Under the pieces are notes generated by a model. The model did not search any database and had not been told where the DNA came from. It saw nothing but the letters and a program-made list of their open reading frames with translations. A DNA stretch of 64,000 nt from Mesorhizobium sp. GbtcB19 (GTDB lineage: Bacteria; Pseudomonadota; Alphaproteobacteria; Rhizobiales; Rhizobiaceae), in assembly GCF_019091085.1 (NCBI RefSeq), contig NZ_JAGXJY010000022.1:1-64000 (forward strand), written 5' to 3'. Position 1 is the first letter of the stretch, and each line of letters opens with the position of its first letter. Positions 26,519 to 34,511 of this stretch are shown here, in pieces. A program made the translations under genes and the position numbers.

Positions 26519-28672
26519 ATGCCCCCGGCCAAGCGCAAACCGAAACCGGCCGACAGCGCCATTGAGCGCGGTGAAAGCAAGCCGCGCCCGGCGACGCCGC
26601 GCCCAAATGCCCCGCGCCACGAAAAGCCGCGCCGGTCGAAACCGCGCGGCGCTCCGAAGCGCGCGGATAGGGCAGCGGAAGACAAACCAGAAGACAGGCT
26701 GAAAGAGGACAAGGCGCGGCAAGCAAAGCCACCGGCCGGCGAGAGCCCGCGCGAAAAAAATACACCCGCCGACGCCGCGCCCGAGGCCATCGGCCATGCC
26801 GGGTCGCCGCCGCCGGAGGAGGCGGAGCCCAGTCCGCGGCTGTCGCCCGAAGAGGCCGAGCGCGCGCGCAAAAAATATCTTCTGCGGCGCTTCTGGATCA
26901 GCGGGCGCGGCTATTGGGGTTTTCGCGCCGACAAGCTCGCCTGGCCGCTGACGATCGGGCTCCTGGTGCTGATCTGTGTCAATGTCGGCTTCCAATACGG
27001 CATCAACCGCTGGAACCGCGCGATCTTCGACGCCATCGAGCAGCGCGACGCCCACACCGTCTACTGGCTGAGCGCCATCTTCCTGCCGCTCGTCGCCGGC
27101 AGCATCAGCCTGGTGGTCACGCAGGTTTACATCCGCATGACCATGCAGCGGCGCTGGCGCTCCTGGCTGACCACGGCGGTCATCCAGCGCTGGCTGGCCA
27201 GCGGCCGCTACTACCAGCTCAACCTCGTCAAGGGCGACCACGCCAACCCCGAGGCGCGCCTGACCGAGGATCTCAGGATCGCCACGGAATCGCCGGTCGA
27301 TTTCGTCGCCGGCGTGCTCAACGCCTTCCTGGCTGCCTCGACCTTCATCGTCGTCCTGTGGACCATCGGCGGCGCGCTGAGTTTTTCGCTGGGCGGCTCG
27401 GTCATCACCGTGCCCGGCTTCCTCGTCGTCACCGCCGTCATCTATGCCGCCATCACCTCGACCTCGATGTTCGCCATCGGCCGCCGCTTCGTCGAGCTTT
27501 CCGAGCAGAAGAACCAGACGGAAGCCGAGTTCCGCTACGTGCTGACGCGCGTGCGCGAGAACGGCGAGAGCATCGCGCTGCTGGGCGGCGAGGAGGAGGA
27601 GAACGCCGGCATCGACCGCACCTTCGCCGCCGTGCTCGGCCGCTGGGCGCGGCTCACCGGCCAGCACATGCGCACCGCGCTCGTCTCGCAAGTCTCCAGC
27701 CTGTTCGCGCCGGTGGTGCCGGTGCTTTTATGCGCGCCAAAATTCCTCGACGGCTCGATGTCGCTCGGCCAGGTGATGCAGGCGGCCTCCGCCTTCGCCA
27801 TCGTGCAGGGCGCCTTCGGCTGGCTGGTCGACAATTATCCGCGGCTCGCCGACTGGAACGCCTCGGCCCGCCGCATCGCCTCGCTGATGATGTCGCTCGA
27901 CGGGCTGGAGCGCGCCGAGGAGAACGACACGCTCGGCCGCATCCAGCGCGGCGAGACCAGGAACGGGGCGATCCTCAGCCTCGACGATCTCTCGGTGACG
28001 CTCGACGACGGCACCTCGGTGGTCAAGGAAACCGAGGTGGCGATCGAGCCCGGCGAGCGCGTGCTGGTCTCAGGCGAATCCGGCTCCGGCAAGTCGACGC
28101 TGGTGCGCGCCATCGCCGGGCTGTGGCCCTGGGGCAGCGGCAGCGTCGATTTCCACCCCGGCAAGCGGCTCTTCATGCTGCCGCAGCGCCCCTACATCCC
28201 GTCCGGAACGCTGCGCCGCGCCACCGCCTATCCCGCCGCCGCCGACAACTGGACGGTCAAGGAGATCAATGCCGCGCTCGACAAGGTCGGCCTCGATTAT
28301 CTGAAGGACCGGCTGGAGGAGGAGGCGCCCTGGGACCAGACGCTGTCCGGCGGCGAAAAGCAGCGCCTGGCCTTCGCGCGTCTCTTGCTGCATGCGCCCG
28401 ACATCGTCGTGCTCGACGAAGCGACCTCGGCGCTGGACGAGAAGAGCCAGGACAAGATGATGCGCACGGTGATCCGGCAACTGCCCACGGTCACCATCAT
28501 CAGCGTCGCCCACCGCGCCGAGCTGGAAGCGTTTCACACGCGAAAAATCACGCTGGAACGGCGCGAGGGCGGGGCGCGGCTGGTGAGCGATGTCGAGCTG
28601 GTGTCGAGGAAGCGGAAGCGCGGGCTGATCCAGCGGGCGCTGTGGGGGAGTGGGCCGAACGGCAAAGGGTAG
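26519..28672 (+). CDS. SbmA/YddA-type ABC transporter with fused ATPase
   Basis: A 717-residue inner-membrane protein. Residues 1 to ~115 are an unusual Lys/Arg/Pro/Glu-rich, probably disordered extension. The membrane part (~130-430) matches the SbmA/BacA-like ABC_membrane_2 family: WRSWLTTAVIQRWLASGRYYQL, NPEARLTEDLRIATE and EAEFRYVLTRVRENGESIALLGGE. The ATPase has Walker A GESGSGKST, signature LSGGEKQRL and Walker B VVLDEATSALDE. The family is linked to uptake or handling of peptides and cobalamin-like substrates, and to very-long-chain lipids in rhizobia; the cargo here is not known. ATG at 26519 is taken. Palindromic repeats flank the gene on both sides. Confidence 0.92.
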   Translation: MPPAKRKPKPADSAIERGESKPRPATPRPNAPRHEKPRRSKPRGAPKRADRAAEDKPEDRLKEDKARQAKPPAGESPREKNTPADAAPEAIGHAGSPPPEEAEPSPRLSPEEAERARKKYLLRRFWISGRGYWGFRADKLAWPLTIGLLVLICVNVGFQYGINRWNRAIFDAIEQRDAHTVYWLSAIFLPLVAGSISLVVTQVYIRMTMQRRWRSWLTTAVIQRWLASGRYYQLNLVKGDHANPEARLTEDLRIATESPVDFVAGVLNAFLAASTFIVVLWTIGGALSFSLGGSVITVPGFLVVTAVIYAAITSTSMFAIGRRFVELSEQKNQTEAEFRYVLTRVRENGESIALLGGEEEENAGIDRTFAAVLGRWARLTGQHMRTALVSQVSSLFAPVVPVLLCAPKFLDGSMSLGQVMQAASAFAIVQGAFGWLVDNYPRLADWNASARRIASLMMSLDGLERAEENDTLGRIQRGETRNGAILSLDDLSVTLDDGTSVVKETEVAIEPGERVLVSGESGSGKSTLVRAIAGLWPWGSGSVDFHPGKRLFMLPQRPYIPSGTLRRATAYPAAADNWTVKEINAALDKVGLDYLKDRLEEEAPWDQTLSGGEKQRLAFARLLLHAPDIVVLDEATSALDEKSQDKMMRTVIRQLPTVTIISVAHRAELEAFHTRKITLERREGGARLVSDVELVSRKRKRGLIQRALWGSGPNGKG

Positions 28673-28689
28673 GGGCGTTCCGACGCTGT

Positions 28690-28893
28690 GCGCAATCGCA
28701 GACCGCGCTCCCCCGCTCCGTCTCGGCTTCGCCGAGCCACCTCTCCCCCGCCTTTGGCGGGGGCGAGGAACCCAAGCTTGCAGAGGCCGCGCTCTTGGCG
28801 ATTAGCATTTCCTCGCCCCCGCGGGAGCGGGGGAGAGGTGGCTCGGCGCGCAGCGCCGAGACGGAGCGGGGGCAGCGCCGGCGTATGCGATTA
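28690..28893. repeat. Large inverted repeat, GC-rich intergenic palindrome family (copy 2)
   Basis: Same family as 26251-26466: the left arm has CTCCGTCTCGGCTTCGCCG, GAGCCACCTCTCCCCCG and GCGAGGAACCCAAGC. The right has CCTCGCCCCCGCGGGAG, GGTGGCTCGGCGC and GCCGAGACGGAGCGGG. The rest of the 28673-29000 gap, between the ABC transporter and the sulfotransferase, shows nothing else. Confidence 0.85.
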
Positions 28894-29000
28894 TCCGAGA
28901 CGCCTGCGCCCGGCCAACAACCTTGACGTCACCCGACACGGCGTCTGTAATCGAGGCGAGGCGCATTGTCGCCGTTGTGCTGCATGCGCAAGAAGGGGGC

Positions 29001-29759
29001 ATGGTGAAGGGGGTTGCGGTCCTAACCGAGGCAAGGAGCGGTTCGAGCTGGCTCGCCAGCCTGACGAATGCGACGGGCCTCATGGGCCATTCGAGGGAAT
29101 GGCTGAAGCCGTCCCATATCGGCTCCGGGCCGCGCAGCTATGACGCGCTCGAAGAAACGGTCCTGCGCAAGGCCTCGACCGAAAACGGCTGCTTCGCCCT
29201 AAAAGTGTTTCCGCGCCAGCTGGCCTGGTCCAAGGGCAGATGCGGCAAGGACTTCCTGCTCGAAATGCGCAAGCAACACGATCTGGGCTTCATAACGCTC
29301 GAACGCCGCGACCGTCTTCGGCAGGCCATTTCCTTCTACCGCGCCAGTGTTTCGAACACCTGGACAAGCGGGGGCGCCGGGCCTGGGGTCGAATACAGCT
29401 TCGCCGGCATCAGCCGCGCCTTCTTCCAGATCGAGCAGAGCTACGCGTTCTGGCGGGCCTATCTCGACCTTTCGCAATGGCCCTCCCGGCATTTCGTCTA
29501 CGAGGATCTGCTGGCCGATCCCCAGCCCTATGTCGAAGCCGTCGCCGAGTTGCTCGGCGTGCCCGTGCCGGCATACGTGCCGGTTTCCGGCTTCGCGGTG
29601 CAGCGCGACGAGCTCACCGAGGACTGGGTGGCGCGTTTCCGGCAAACGTCGGCGGAGAGGGGCGCCATCGAGGCGATCGAGGAGCCGCCGGTGCCGCGCA
29701 CGCTGCAAAACTTCGCCCGCATCGCCCTGAAGCGGCCGCTGAGCCGAAGACAATTCTAA
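29001..29759 (+). CDS. Stf0-like sulfotransferase
   Basis: A 252-residue protein resembling Stf0/NodH-type sulfotransferases, which move sulfate from PAPS onto sugars. The 5'-phosphosulfate-binding loop is TEARSGSSWLASL near the N-terminus. The 3'-phosphate-binding segment is ITLERRDRLRQAISFYRA, and HFVYEDLLADP follows. AGAAGGGGG stands just ahead of the ATG at 29001; the frame runs 26 codons upstream without a better site. In rhizobia such enzymes sulfate lipopolysaccharide or Nod factors; no nod genes are near, so a surface glycan is the likelier acceptor (inference). Confidence 0.82.
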   Translation: MVKGVAVLTEARSGSSWLASLTNATGLMGHSREWLKPSHIGSGPRSYDALEETVLRKASTENGCFALKVFPRQLAWSKGRCGKDFLLEMRKQHDLGFITLERRDRLRQAISFYRASVSNTWTSGGAGPGVEYSFAGISRAFFQIEQSYAFWRAYLDLSQWPSRHFVYEDLLADPQPYVEAVAELLGVPVPAYVPVSGFAVQRDELTEDWVARFRQTSAERGAIEAIEEPPVPRTLQNFARIALKRPLSRRQF

Positions 29760-29844
29760 GGCGGCTGCGGTAAGTGCAGACAAGCCGGCCGCGCTTGCGC
29801 TAGTCTCTTGCCGGGCAGAAAATAATCGAAGGGGAAACACCGAA

Positions 29845-30252
29845 ATGAGCGAAGTCAGGCAACTCGCCGAGATCGCCAGCTACCACGCCCACATCTATTA
29901 CGGCGGCGCGGCCGAGCGCCAACACGCCGAATGGCTGCGCGAGCGCATCGGCGAACGCTTCCGCGTGCGCCTCGGCAACTGGCGCGACGAGCCGGTCGGC
30001 CCGCACGAGCAGGCCATGTACCAGGTCTCCTTCGCCACCGAGATCTTCGCCACGCTGGTGCCCTGGCTGATGCTGAACCACGGCGGCTTGAGCATCCTCA
30101 TCCACCCCAACACCACCAACCCCAAGCGCGACCACCTGATCGACCCGATCTGGATCGGCCGCGCGCTCGGCGTGCATGGCGAGGTGCTGGGCGAGGAGGA
30201 CGAGGCGGAAGAGGCGCTGGAGGTGAATACGCAGCCGAGGTTGGAGGTGTGA
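29845..30252 (+). CDS. DOPA 4,5-dioxygenase-like protein
   Basis: A 135-residue protein of the small DOPA-4,5-dioxygenase family. Conserved His-containing segments are present: SYHAHIYY, GPHEQAMYQV, LNHGGLSILIHPNT and KRDHLIDPIWIG. Fungal members open the ring of L-DOPA; bacterial ones are little studied, so the substrate is uncertain. GAAGGGGAAAC precedes the ATG. It is the last chromosomal-type gene before the A/T-richer restriction island. Confidence 0.88.
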   Translation: MSEVRQLAEIASYHAHIYYGGAAERQHAEWLRERIGERFRVRLGNWRDEPVGPHEQAMYQVSFATEIFATLVPWLMLNHGGLSILIHPNTTNPKRDHLIDPIWIGRALGVHGEVLGEEDEAEEALEVNTQPRLEV

Positions 30253-30523
30253 GGGGGGCGCCTCGATTAACTGGGCTGCGGCTAACTAGAGGCCGGATCG
30301 AGGGAAAGGCGGCGTAGGGCGTCGAAGGCCGAGCTTGGCTTCCACAGCGACCCGCACAACAGCACGATCTTGGCCTACGCTGCCAGCATTCCGCCGCCGA
30401 AAGTTCCGCGGCTCGGTGGGCTCTCCGATTGGCCGATGTCCCGAACCATCCGGCCGCACGCTGCTGGTCCTATCGCGAGCGGATTGCCGACGAACAGCCT
30501 TAAGTGAACCCGATCTCTAATGT
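30253..30523. other. Left edge of the modification/Septu-like island
   Basis: No gene is supported. An open stretch on the plus strand ending at the TGA near 30504 contains FHSDPHNSTILAYAAS but lacks a start and resembles nothing I know; it may be the tail of a disrupted gene. Base composition shifts to A/T-richer DNA at the right end. No tRNA or obvious attachment repeat was found. Confidence 0.35.
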
Positions 30524-31360
30524 TTAATCGTATTCATCATGTATGACGAACTGCGGTAATCCTTCCGCAAGCAGAAGGGCACGTGTCATCGCGCTAAATT
30601 GAGACTTGGCGCTACCCAACGCAAGCAACTCTTCAGCAATATTTTTCAGATTCTCCCGTTCCTCATCGGTGCGAGCGTGCGGGGGTTTGCGAAAGATGCC
30701 TTTATAAATGCGAACGAGAACTCTACAAGTTGTGCGGTGCTGGCGACGCGCATCGTTTAGCTGAGTTTGCCGTATGCCCAAGAGCTCAATGGCCCAGTTG
30801 ATCTGGGACTGATAGTCTGGCGCGAGGGAGGAATTCGGTTGAACTGTCCCATCCTCATTGAACTCTAACAAGGCTGGCGCTTGTTTGTCCGTTGGATCTA
30901 GAAGGATCGGTGCCTCTTCGCTGTAGTCACGATTCGCGAGCGTCGCAGCCTTAGATGGATCATAAAGCGGAAACCAGTTAGCTTTTCCTACCGTGATGTC
31001 TGAATATTCGCGATTGGCCTGATTACATAACTGTCCGGCCAGAACGAAATTGCTTGGGTCAAAAGCAAGCCATGAATATCCTTCACTCGTTTCTTCTCGG
31101 CTGATGCGAGCCTTTCCTTTTGGGCGAAAATGATCGACATCGTAGCGCGACACCGCCTCAAAGGACTCAGAATACCAGCACTTCCTGTGTGACATCTGTA
31201 GCAGCGCTGACCTAAAGGCTGTCCACACAGCTTGGTTGGAATCGATGAAAGTCCTACGGTCCGTTGGATCGATAATGGCATCCAAAGCGGCACTGGCTGC
31301 TACTGCTGCCGCCATAACATTCGGATCGACTTTGCTGAGGTCGCGCTTGACAAAGATCAT
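30524..31360 (-). CDS. PtuB-like HNH nuclease (TIGR02646-type), last gene of the HsdMS-PtuAB-like operon
   Basis: A 278-residue protein. The family core is clear: KCWYSESFEAVSRYDVDHFRPKGKA (61-83), YSWLAFDPSNFVLAGQLCN (95-113), NWFPLYDP and APILLDPTD. This is the HNH type seen as PtuB of Septu and as the effector of some retrons. The catalytic DVDHF histidine is kept. Oddly, each of the two CxxC zinc pairs usual in the family has lost one Cys: C61-W-Y-S64 and G109-Q-L-C112. It would cut DNA when licensed by its ATPase partner (known for Septu, inferred here). Its ATG overlaps the stop of that ATPase by four bases. The tail (about 200-278) is helical and unrecognised. Confidence 0.83.
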   Translation of the reverse strand: MIFVKRDLSKVDPNVMAAAVAASAALDAIIDPTDRRTFIDSNQAVWTAFRSALLQMSHRKCWYSESFEAVSRYDVDHFRPKGKARISREETSEGYSWLAFDPSNFVLAGQLCNQANREYSDITVGKANWFPLYDPSKAATLANRDYSEEAPILLDPTDKQAPALLEFNEDGTVQPNSSLAPDYQSQINWAIELLGIRQTQLNDARRQHRTTCRVLVRIYKGIFRKPPHARTDEERENLKNIAEELLALGSAKSQFSAMTRALLLAEGLPQFVIHDEYD

Positions 31361-32916
31361 TGGCGACTGCGGATCTCTTTAACCAATCGCTCAGATTCTT
31401 TTGCCATTTCCTCAAGCTCATCTGGCGTCAACGGGCGGTCGCCTTCCAATTGAAGTTTATCAAATTGCCTCAGAAACTCTCGATACAGCCTATCCCTGTG
31501 CTCGTAGGTAATGCCCATGTTTGCCAATTCGAACGTAAGCGTTTCAAGTCGTGCCTTCTGCTTCGATGTCAGAGCCTCTTGTCGGACTAGCGTATTGCGT
31601 TCGTCAATGAGGTCTCTGGTCGGCTCATCGATTGCGCTTTGTAGGCCGAAAACGTCCACGAGCACGCCGGAAAATCCAAGCCCGCGCGGATCGACCCTGG
31701 GTTGATAGGCTCGGGCCTCACCGCTTGCGCTGGACATCACGCGCACTTCCTCCTTCTTGAGAGCGGCAATCGTCAGAGGGTTGTGGGACGTCAATATGAA
31801 TTGGCAATTATCTGCCTCTTCGTCCTGACCTGTCCAACTCTTGATCAACTTGAGGTATTCGAGTTGCCAAGACGGATTTAGATGTGTGTCAGGCTCGTCG
31901 AGCAGAAAAAGCACCCGCTTGCCTCTGGAAATTCGGGTTAGCCCTAAGACCATGAGAAGCTGTCGTTCGCCATCCGAGAGTTCCGAATAGCCGATCTCGT
32001 GGCCTTCGTTTGACCGTGAGACCCATAGCAGCAGGTCTCTGAATAAGTCGGAAATGTCGGCGGCCTCAAGGGCGGCAAACATGTCAGAATCATCGTAATA
32101 ATTAGCTGCTAGCTTGGCCAAATCCGCGCTCGATCGAATGAAGCATGCAAGCTGTGATTCACTTTCATCCTTGTCGCGATAGTCGTCTCGAGGTTGATCC
32201 TCAAGGTCAATCGGATAATAGGCCGCATCGAGCCAAGCGCGGGCACAAGCCCCAGCGGGACCGGCAGCACCCCATAGTTTGAATGGGTCACGGGTGGAGC
32301 GAGGTTTCGATTTCGCGAACCAGGGCTCCCGAAAGTATGCAAGTGCAGAGCCAAAATTGCCAATATTAAGCTTCTCTCTAAGCGAATGGAGTACTTCGTG
32401 GTCAGGGAAAGCGAAGAAGGCCGCCAACGCGAATACACCGTGGATCGGACGGCAATAGAAGAGTCGCCGCTCAGCCAATGCCGCACGGCAGGCGGCCGGA
32501 TCCTCATTCGTTTTAATAACGTTGTAGTAACGTCGTTGATGATCGTCAAATAGGCGTTCAAGGCGGCGACTGCTGCCGGAATAGTAACCAAATATCATGT
32601 CGGGCAAGACGTCCGCGCGCCGATCGTCAAGCGCAGTCTTAGTTAGTTCCTTGCCATCAAGTGTGGCTGCGATGGTGCCATTCTTATTAGAAAGTTTTAC
32701 CTTTCGACCGCTTAACCGGTATTCTACCTCGAACTGAAAATGCACGTTAACGCCCAGATCGGCAGCGCGGAAGATTTCGACTAAAGCCTCAATTAGGTTC
32801 GATTTTCCCGAAGCGTTCTCGCCGATAACAACTGTAGTCAAGCGACGTTTGTCAAACGTGATCTCGAAAGCGTCGAGGTTACGAAAGCCGTATATTTCCG
32901 CTCTATCCAGCCTCAT
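31357..32916 (-). CDS. PtuA-like ABC/SMC-type ATPase
   Basis: A 519-residue soluble ATPase of the AAA_21/SMC-like class. Walker A is IGENASGKSN (near residues 32-41), the ABC signature ELSDGERQ, Walker B VLFLLDEPDTHLNP and the H-loop LTSHNP. These place it with OLD/PtuA/RecF-like proteins. The region between Walker A and signature is long and helical. After the head comes a charged segment (LTSKQKARLETLTFELAN) like the C-terminal coiled coil of PtuA. In Septu the ATPase forms oligomers that hold and restrain the HNH nuclease. Starts with ATG overlapping the HsdS stop (ATGA) and ends overlapping the HNH gene. Confidence 0.85.
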   Translation of the reverse strand: MRLDRAEIYGFRNLDAFEITFDKRRLTTVVIGENASGKSNLIEALVEIFRAADLGVNVHFQFEVEYRLSGRKVKLSNKNGTIAATLDGKELTKTALDDRRADVLPDMIFGYYSGSSRRLERLFDDHQRRYYNVIKTNEDPAACRAALAERRLFYCRPIHGVFALAAFFAFPDHEVLHSLREKLNIGNFGSALAYFREPWFAKSKPRSTRDPFKLWGAAGPAGACARAWLDAAYYPIDLEDQPRDDYRDKDESESQLACFIRSSADLAKLAANYYDDSDMFAALEAADISDLFRDLLLWVSRSNEGHEIGYSELSDGERQLLMVLGLTRISRGKRVLFLLDEPDTHLNPSWQLEYLKLIKSWTGQDEEADNCQFILTSHNPLTIAALKKEEVRVMSSASGEARAYQPRVDPRGLGFSGVLVDVFGLQSAIDEPTRDLIDERNTLVRQEALTSKQKARLETLTFELANMGITYEHRDRLYREFLRQFDKLQLEGDRPLTPDELEEMAKESERLVKEIRSRQ

Positions 32917-34511
32917 CGCCCGTCCTGAAACCCGTCTTTGCTCTCCTTGAGGTGACCGCTGTCAATCTCCCAGGTAAGCTGCTTGTAGAAATCCACGATG
33001 GATAGCGCCGAAATCTCGAAAAGTGCCTTAGCCGGCAAGGTCCCCTTTGTTTGGTCACCAAGTAACGAGGCAAGGTAGGGCTTATTCTGCACCTCTGGGT
33101 CAATGCGAGATTTCAAGGCCCGGCTCATCTTTGCAGGTCCCCTATAGGACTCGACCGGCGTGATCGGCGGAGGGTGGATATCGGTCTCAGCAGCCTGTAA
33201 TCGCAGTTCGTCCAATGTAACATCAAGCAGCTTTCCTATAGCATACTTTGTAAAGTTCCCGCGAAACGCCAACGAATGCACCGTCGACTCAAGGATATTC
33301 AGCATTTCCTCCGCGTTCGCCACGCTCCAGTAAATGCCGTCGATTTGTGCCAAAGCACGGCCAACTTGATTGATAACCTCCTGCTGCTCCGCAAGCCCCG
33401 GAACCGGAATATTAAGATCGGTTATATCCGACTGCCTAATCTTCCAAATTCCTGCCGTAGTTCGCGCTGAGGTCTCCACTATGCGGCGGATTTGGGGCGC
33501 GTTCAAAATGTGAGAGAGCCATTCAGGCAGTGCAAGCGCCATGTTTGCCCGGAGTCTGAACGCTGTGTCCGGGTAGATGGTTGGCTGATCGAGTCCGTCC
33601 GTTAGAGCGGCGCGTCCGACCAAAGCTTTCGTTCCGTTTCCACGGCTTACTAGAATATCACCATCTTTGAGCAAAAATCGCTTGGCCCGCGCCTCATCTA
33701 TTGGGAGGAACCGCACATCTTCCAAATCGACCCTGCGGGACCTCAAAGCGCTCAGTCGGAGAGCGCGAACGCCCGGTGGCTTGTCCCGACCCTTGACCGA
33801 AAGCCCATTCTGAATTGGCGTGGCCAGGAGATCCGCGACTCGCGAGAATGATGGCGCCGAGACAACGGTAGCGCGCCGCCAACCTTCGGTCAGTCTGCCT
33901 TCATAGGCATCGGCAAGAATCCGATCGACTTGGACTGCAGCCATGTCCGGGATTGGGGCGAGTAAAGCTCTAATCGACCGGATACGTCCTAGCAGATGCT
34001 GTAAGCCGACAGAAATTGCTTCTTGTTGGTCGCGTGGCGGAACAGGTACCGCCAAAGTTCTAACTTTCGCGGCAGAGAGCTCAAGGAAGGTCGTGCCGCT
34101 TGCAAAACCCTCCGCGTACGTCTTTGAATAACGAAGGTAGTGCATCAGATATTCTGGCACGTTGCCGCTATTCAAGACGATATTCTTGCAACCCTGACTG
34201 GTGGAAAGCGCATTAGCTGCGACTGCACAGTAGCCTATTGGCGCCCGCGACGAAAACACCACTGTGCCAGCCGGCAAGAGCCGTGCGCCTGATGACCTAA
34301 GGCCGTCAGCAGTAAGGTTTCGGCGCCCTCGCACTATGTAGGTTTCACTGTGACCCGACATATCTGCGGGTGTGATCCAAGGAATGCCGTCAACTTCGGA
34401 AAAGTTCGAGGCTTGATGCGCTGGTGGCGTGCCTCCACTATGGACGTCACCAATGTCGGCGATAGTGGACCACGTCCAGTCACCCGGTATGTCCCAGCGT
34501 GCTATTGTCAC
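32913..34511 (-). CDS. hsdS: HsdS-type specificity subunit with C-terminal extension
   Basis: A 532-residue DNA-recognition subunit. Two target-recognition domains are visible, starting around WSTIADIGDVHSGGTP and FSRVADLLATPIQNG, each followed by a helical spacer with the usual RDQQEAISVGLQHLLGRI / LAEQQEVINQVGRAL text. The first half reads TPADMSGHSETYIVRGRRNLT. Residues from about 425 form an extra ~105-residue domain ending in LFEISALSIVDFYKQLTWEIDSG, not part of a standard HsdS. GTG start overlaps the HsdM stop (GTGA) and its stop overlaps the ATPase ATG. Two recognition domains imply a bipartite DNA target, which cannot be predicted by eye. Confidence 0.9.
   Translation of the reverse strand: MTIARWDIPGDWTWSTIADIGDVHSGGTPPAHQASNFSEVDGIPWITPADMSGHSETYIVRGRRNLTADGLRSSGARLLPAGTVVFSSRAPIGYCAVAANALSTSQGCKNIVLNSGNVPEYLMHYLRYSKTYAEGFASGTTFLELSAAKVRTLAVPVPPRDQQEAISVGLQHLLGRIRSIRALLAPIPDMAAVQVDRILADAYEGRLTEGWRRATVVSAPSFSRVADLLATPIQNGLSVKGRDKPPGVRALRLSALRSRRVDLEDVRFLPIDEARAKRFLLKDGDILVSRGNGTKALVGRAALTDGLDQPTIYPDTAFRLRANMALALPEWLSHILNAPQIRRIVETSARTTAGIWKIRQSDITDLNIPVPGLAEQQEVINQVGRALAQIDGIYWSVANAEEMLNILESTVHSLAFRGNFTKYAIGKLLDVTLDELRLQAAETDIHPPPITPVESYRGPAKMSRALKSRIDPEVQNKPYLASLLGDQTKGTLPAKALFEISALSIVDFYKQLTWEIDSGHLKESKDGFQDGR

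Noticed and set aside
26251..28893. CRISPR array or transposon ends
   Set aside because: The repeats are palindromic, not regularly spaced direct repeats with unique spacers, and no transposase lies between them; the enclosed gene is an ABC transporter.
29001..29759. NodH (Nod-factor sulfotransferase) assignment
   Set aside because: No nod box or nod genes are near; only the general Stf0-like motifs are visible.
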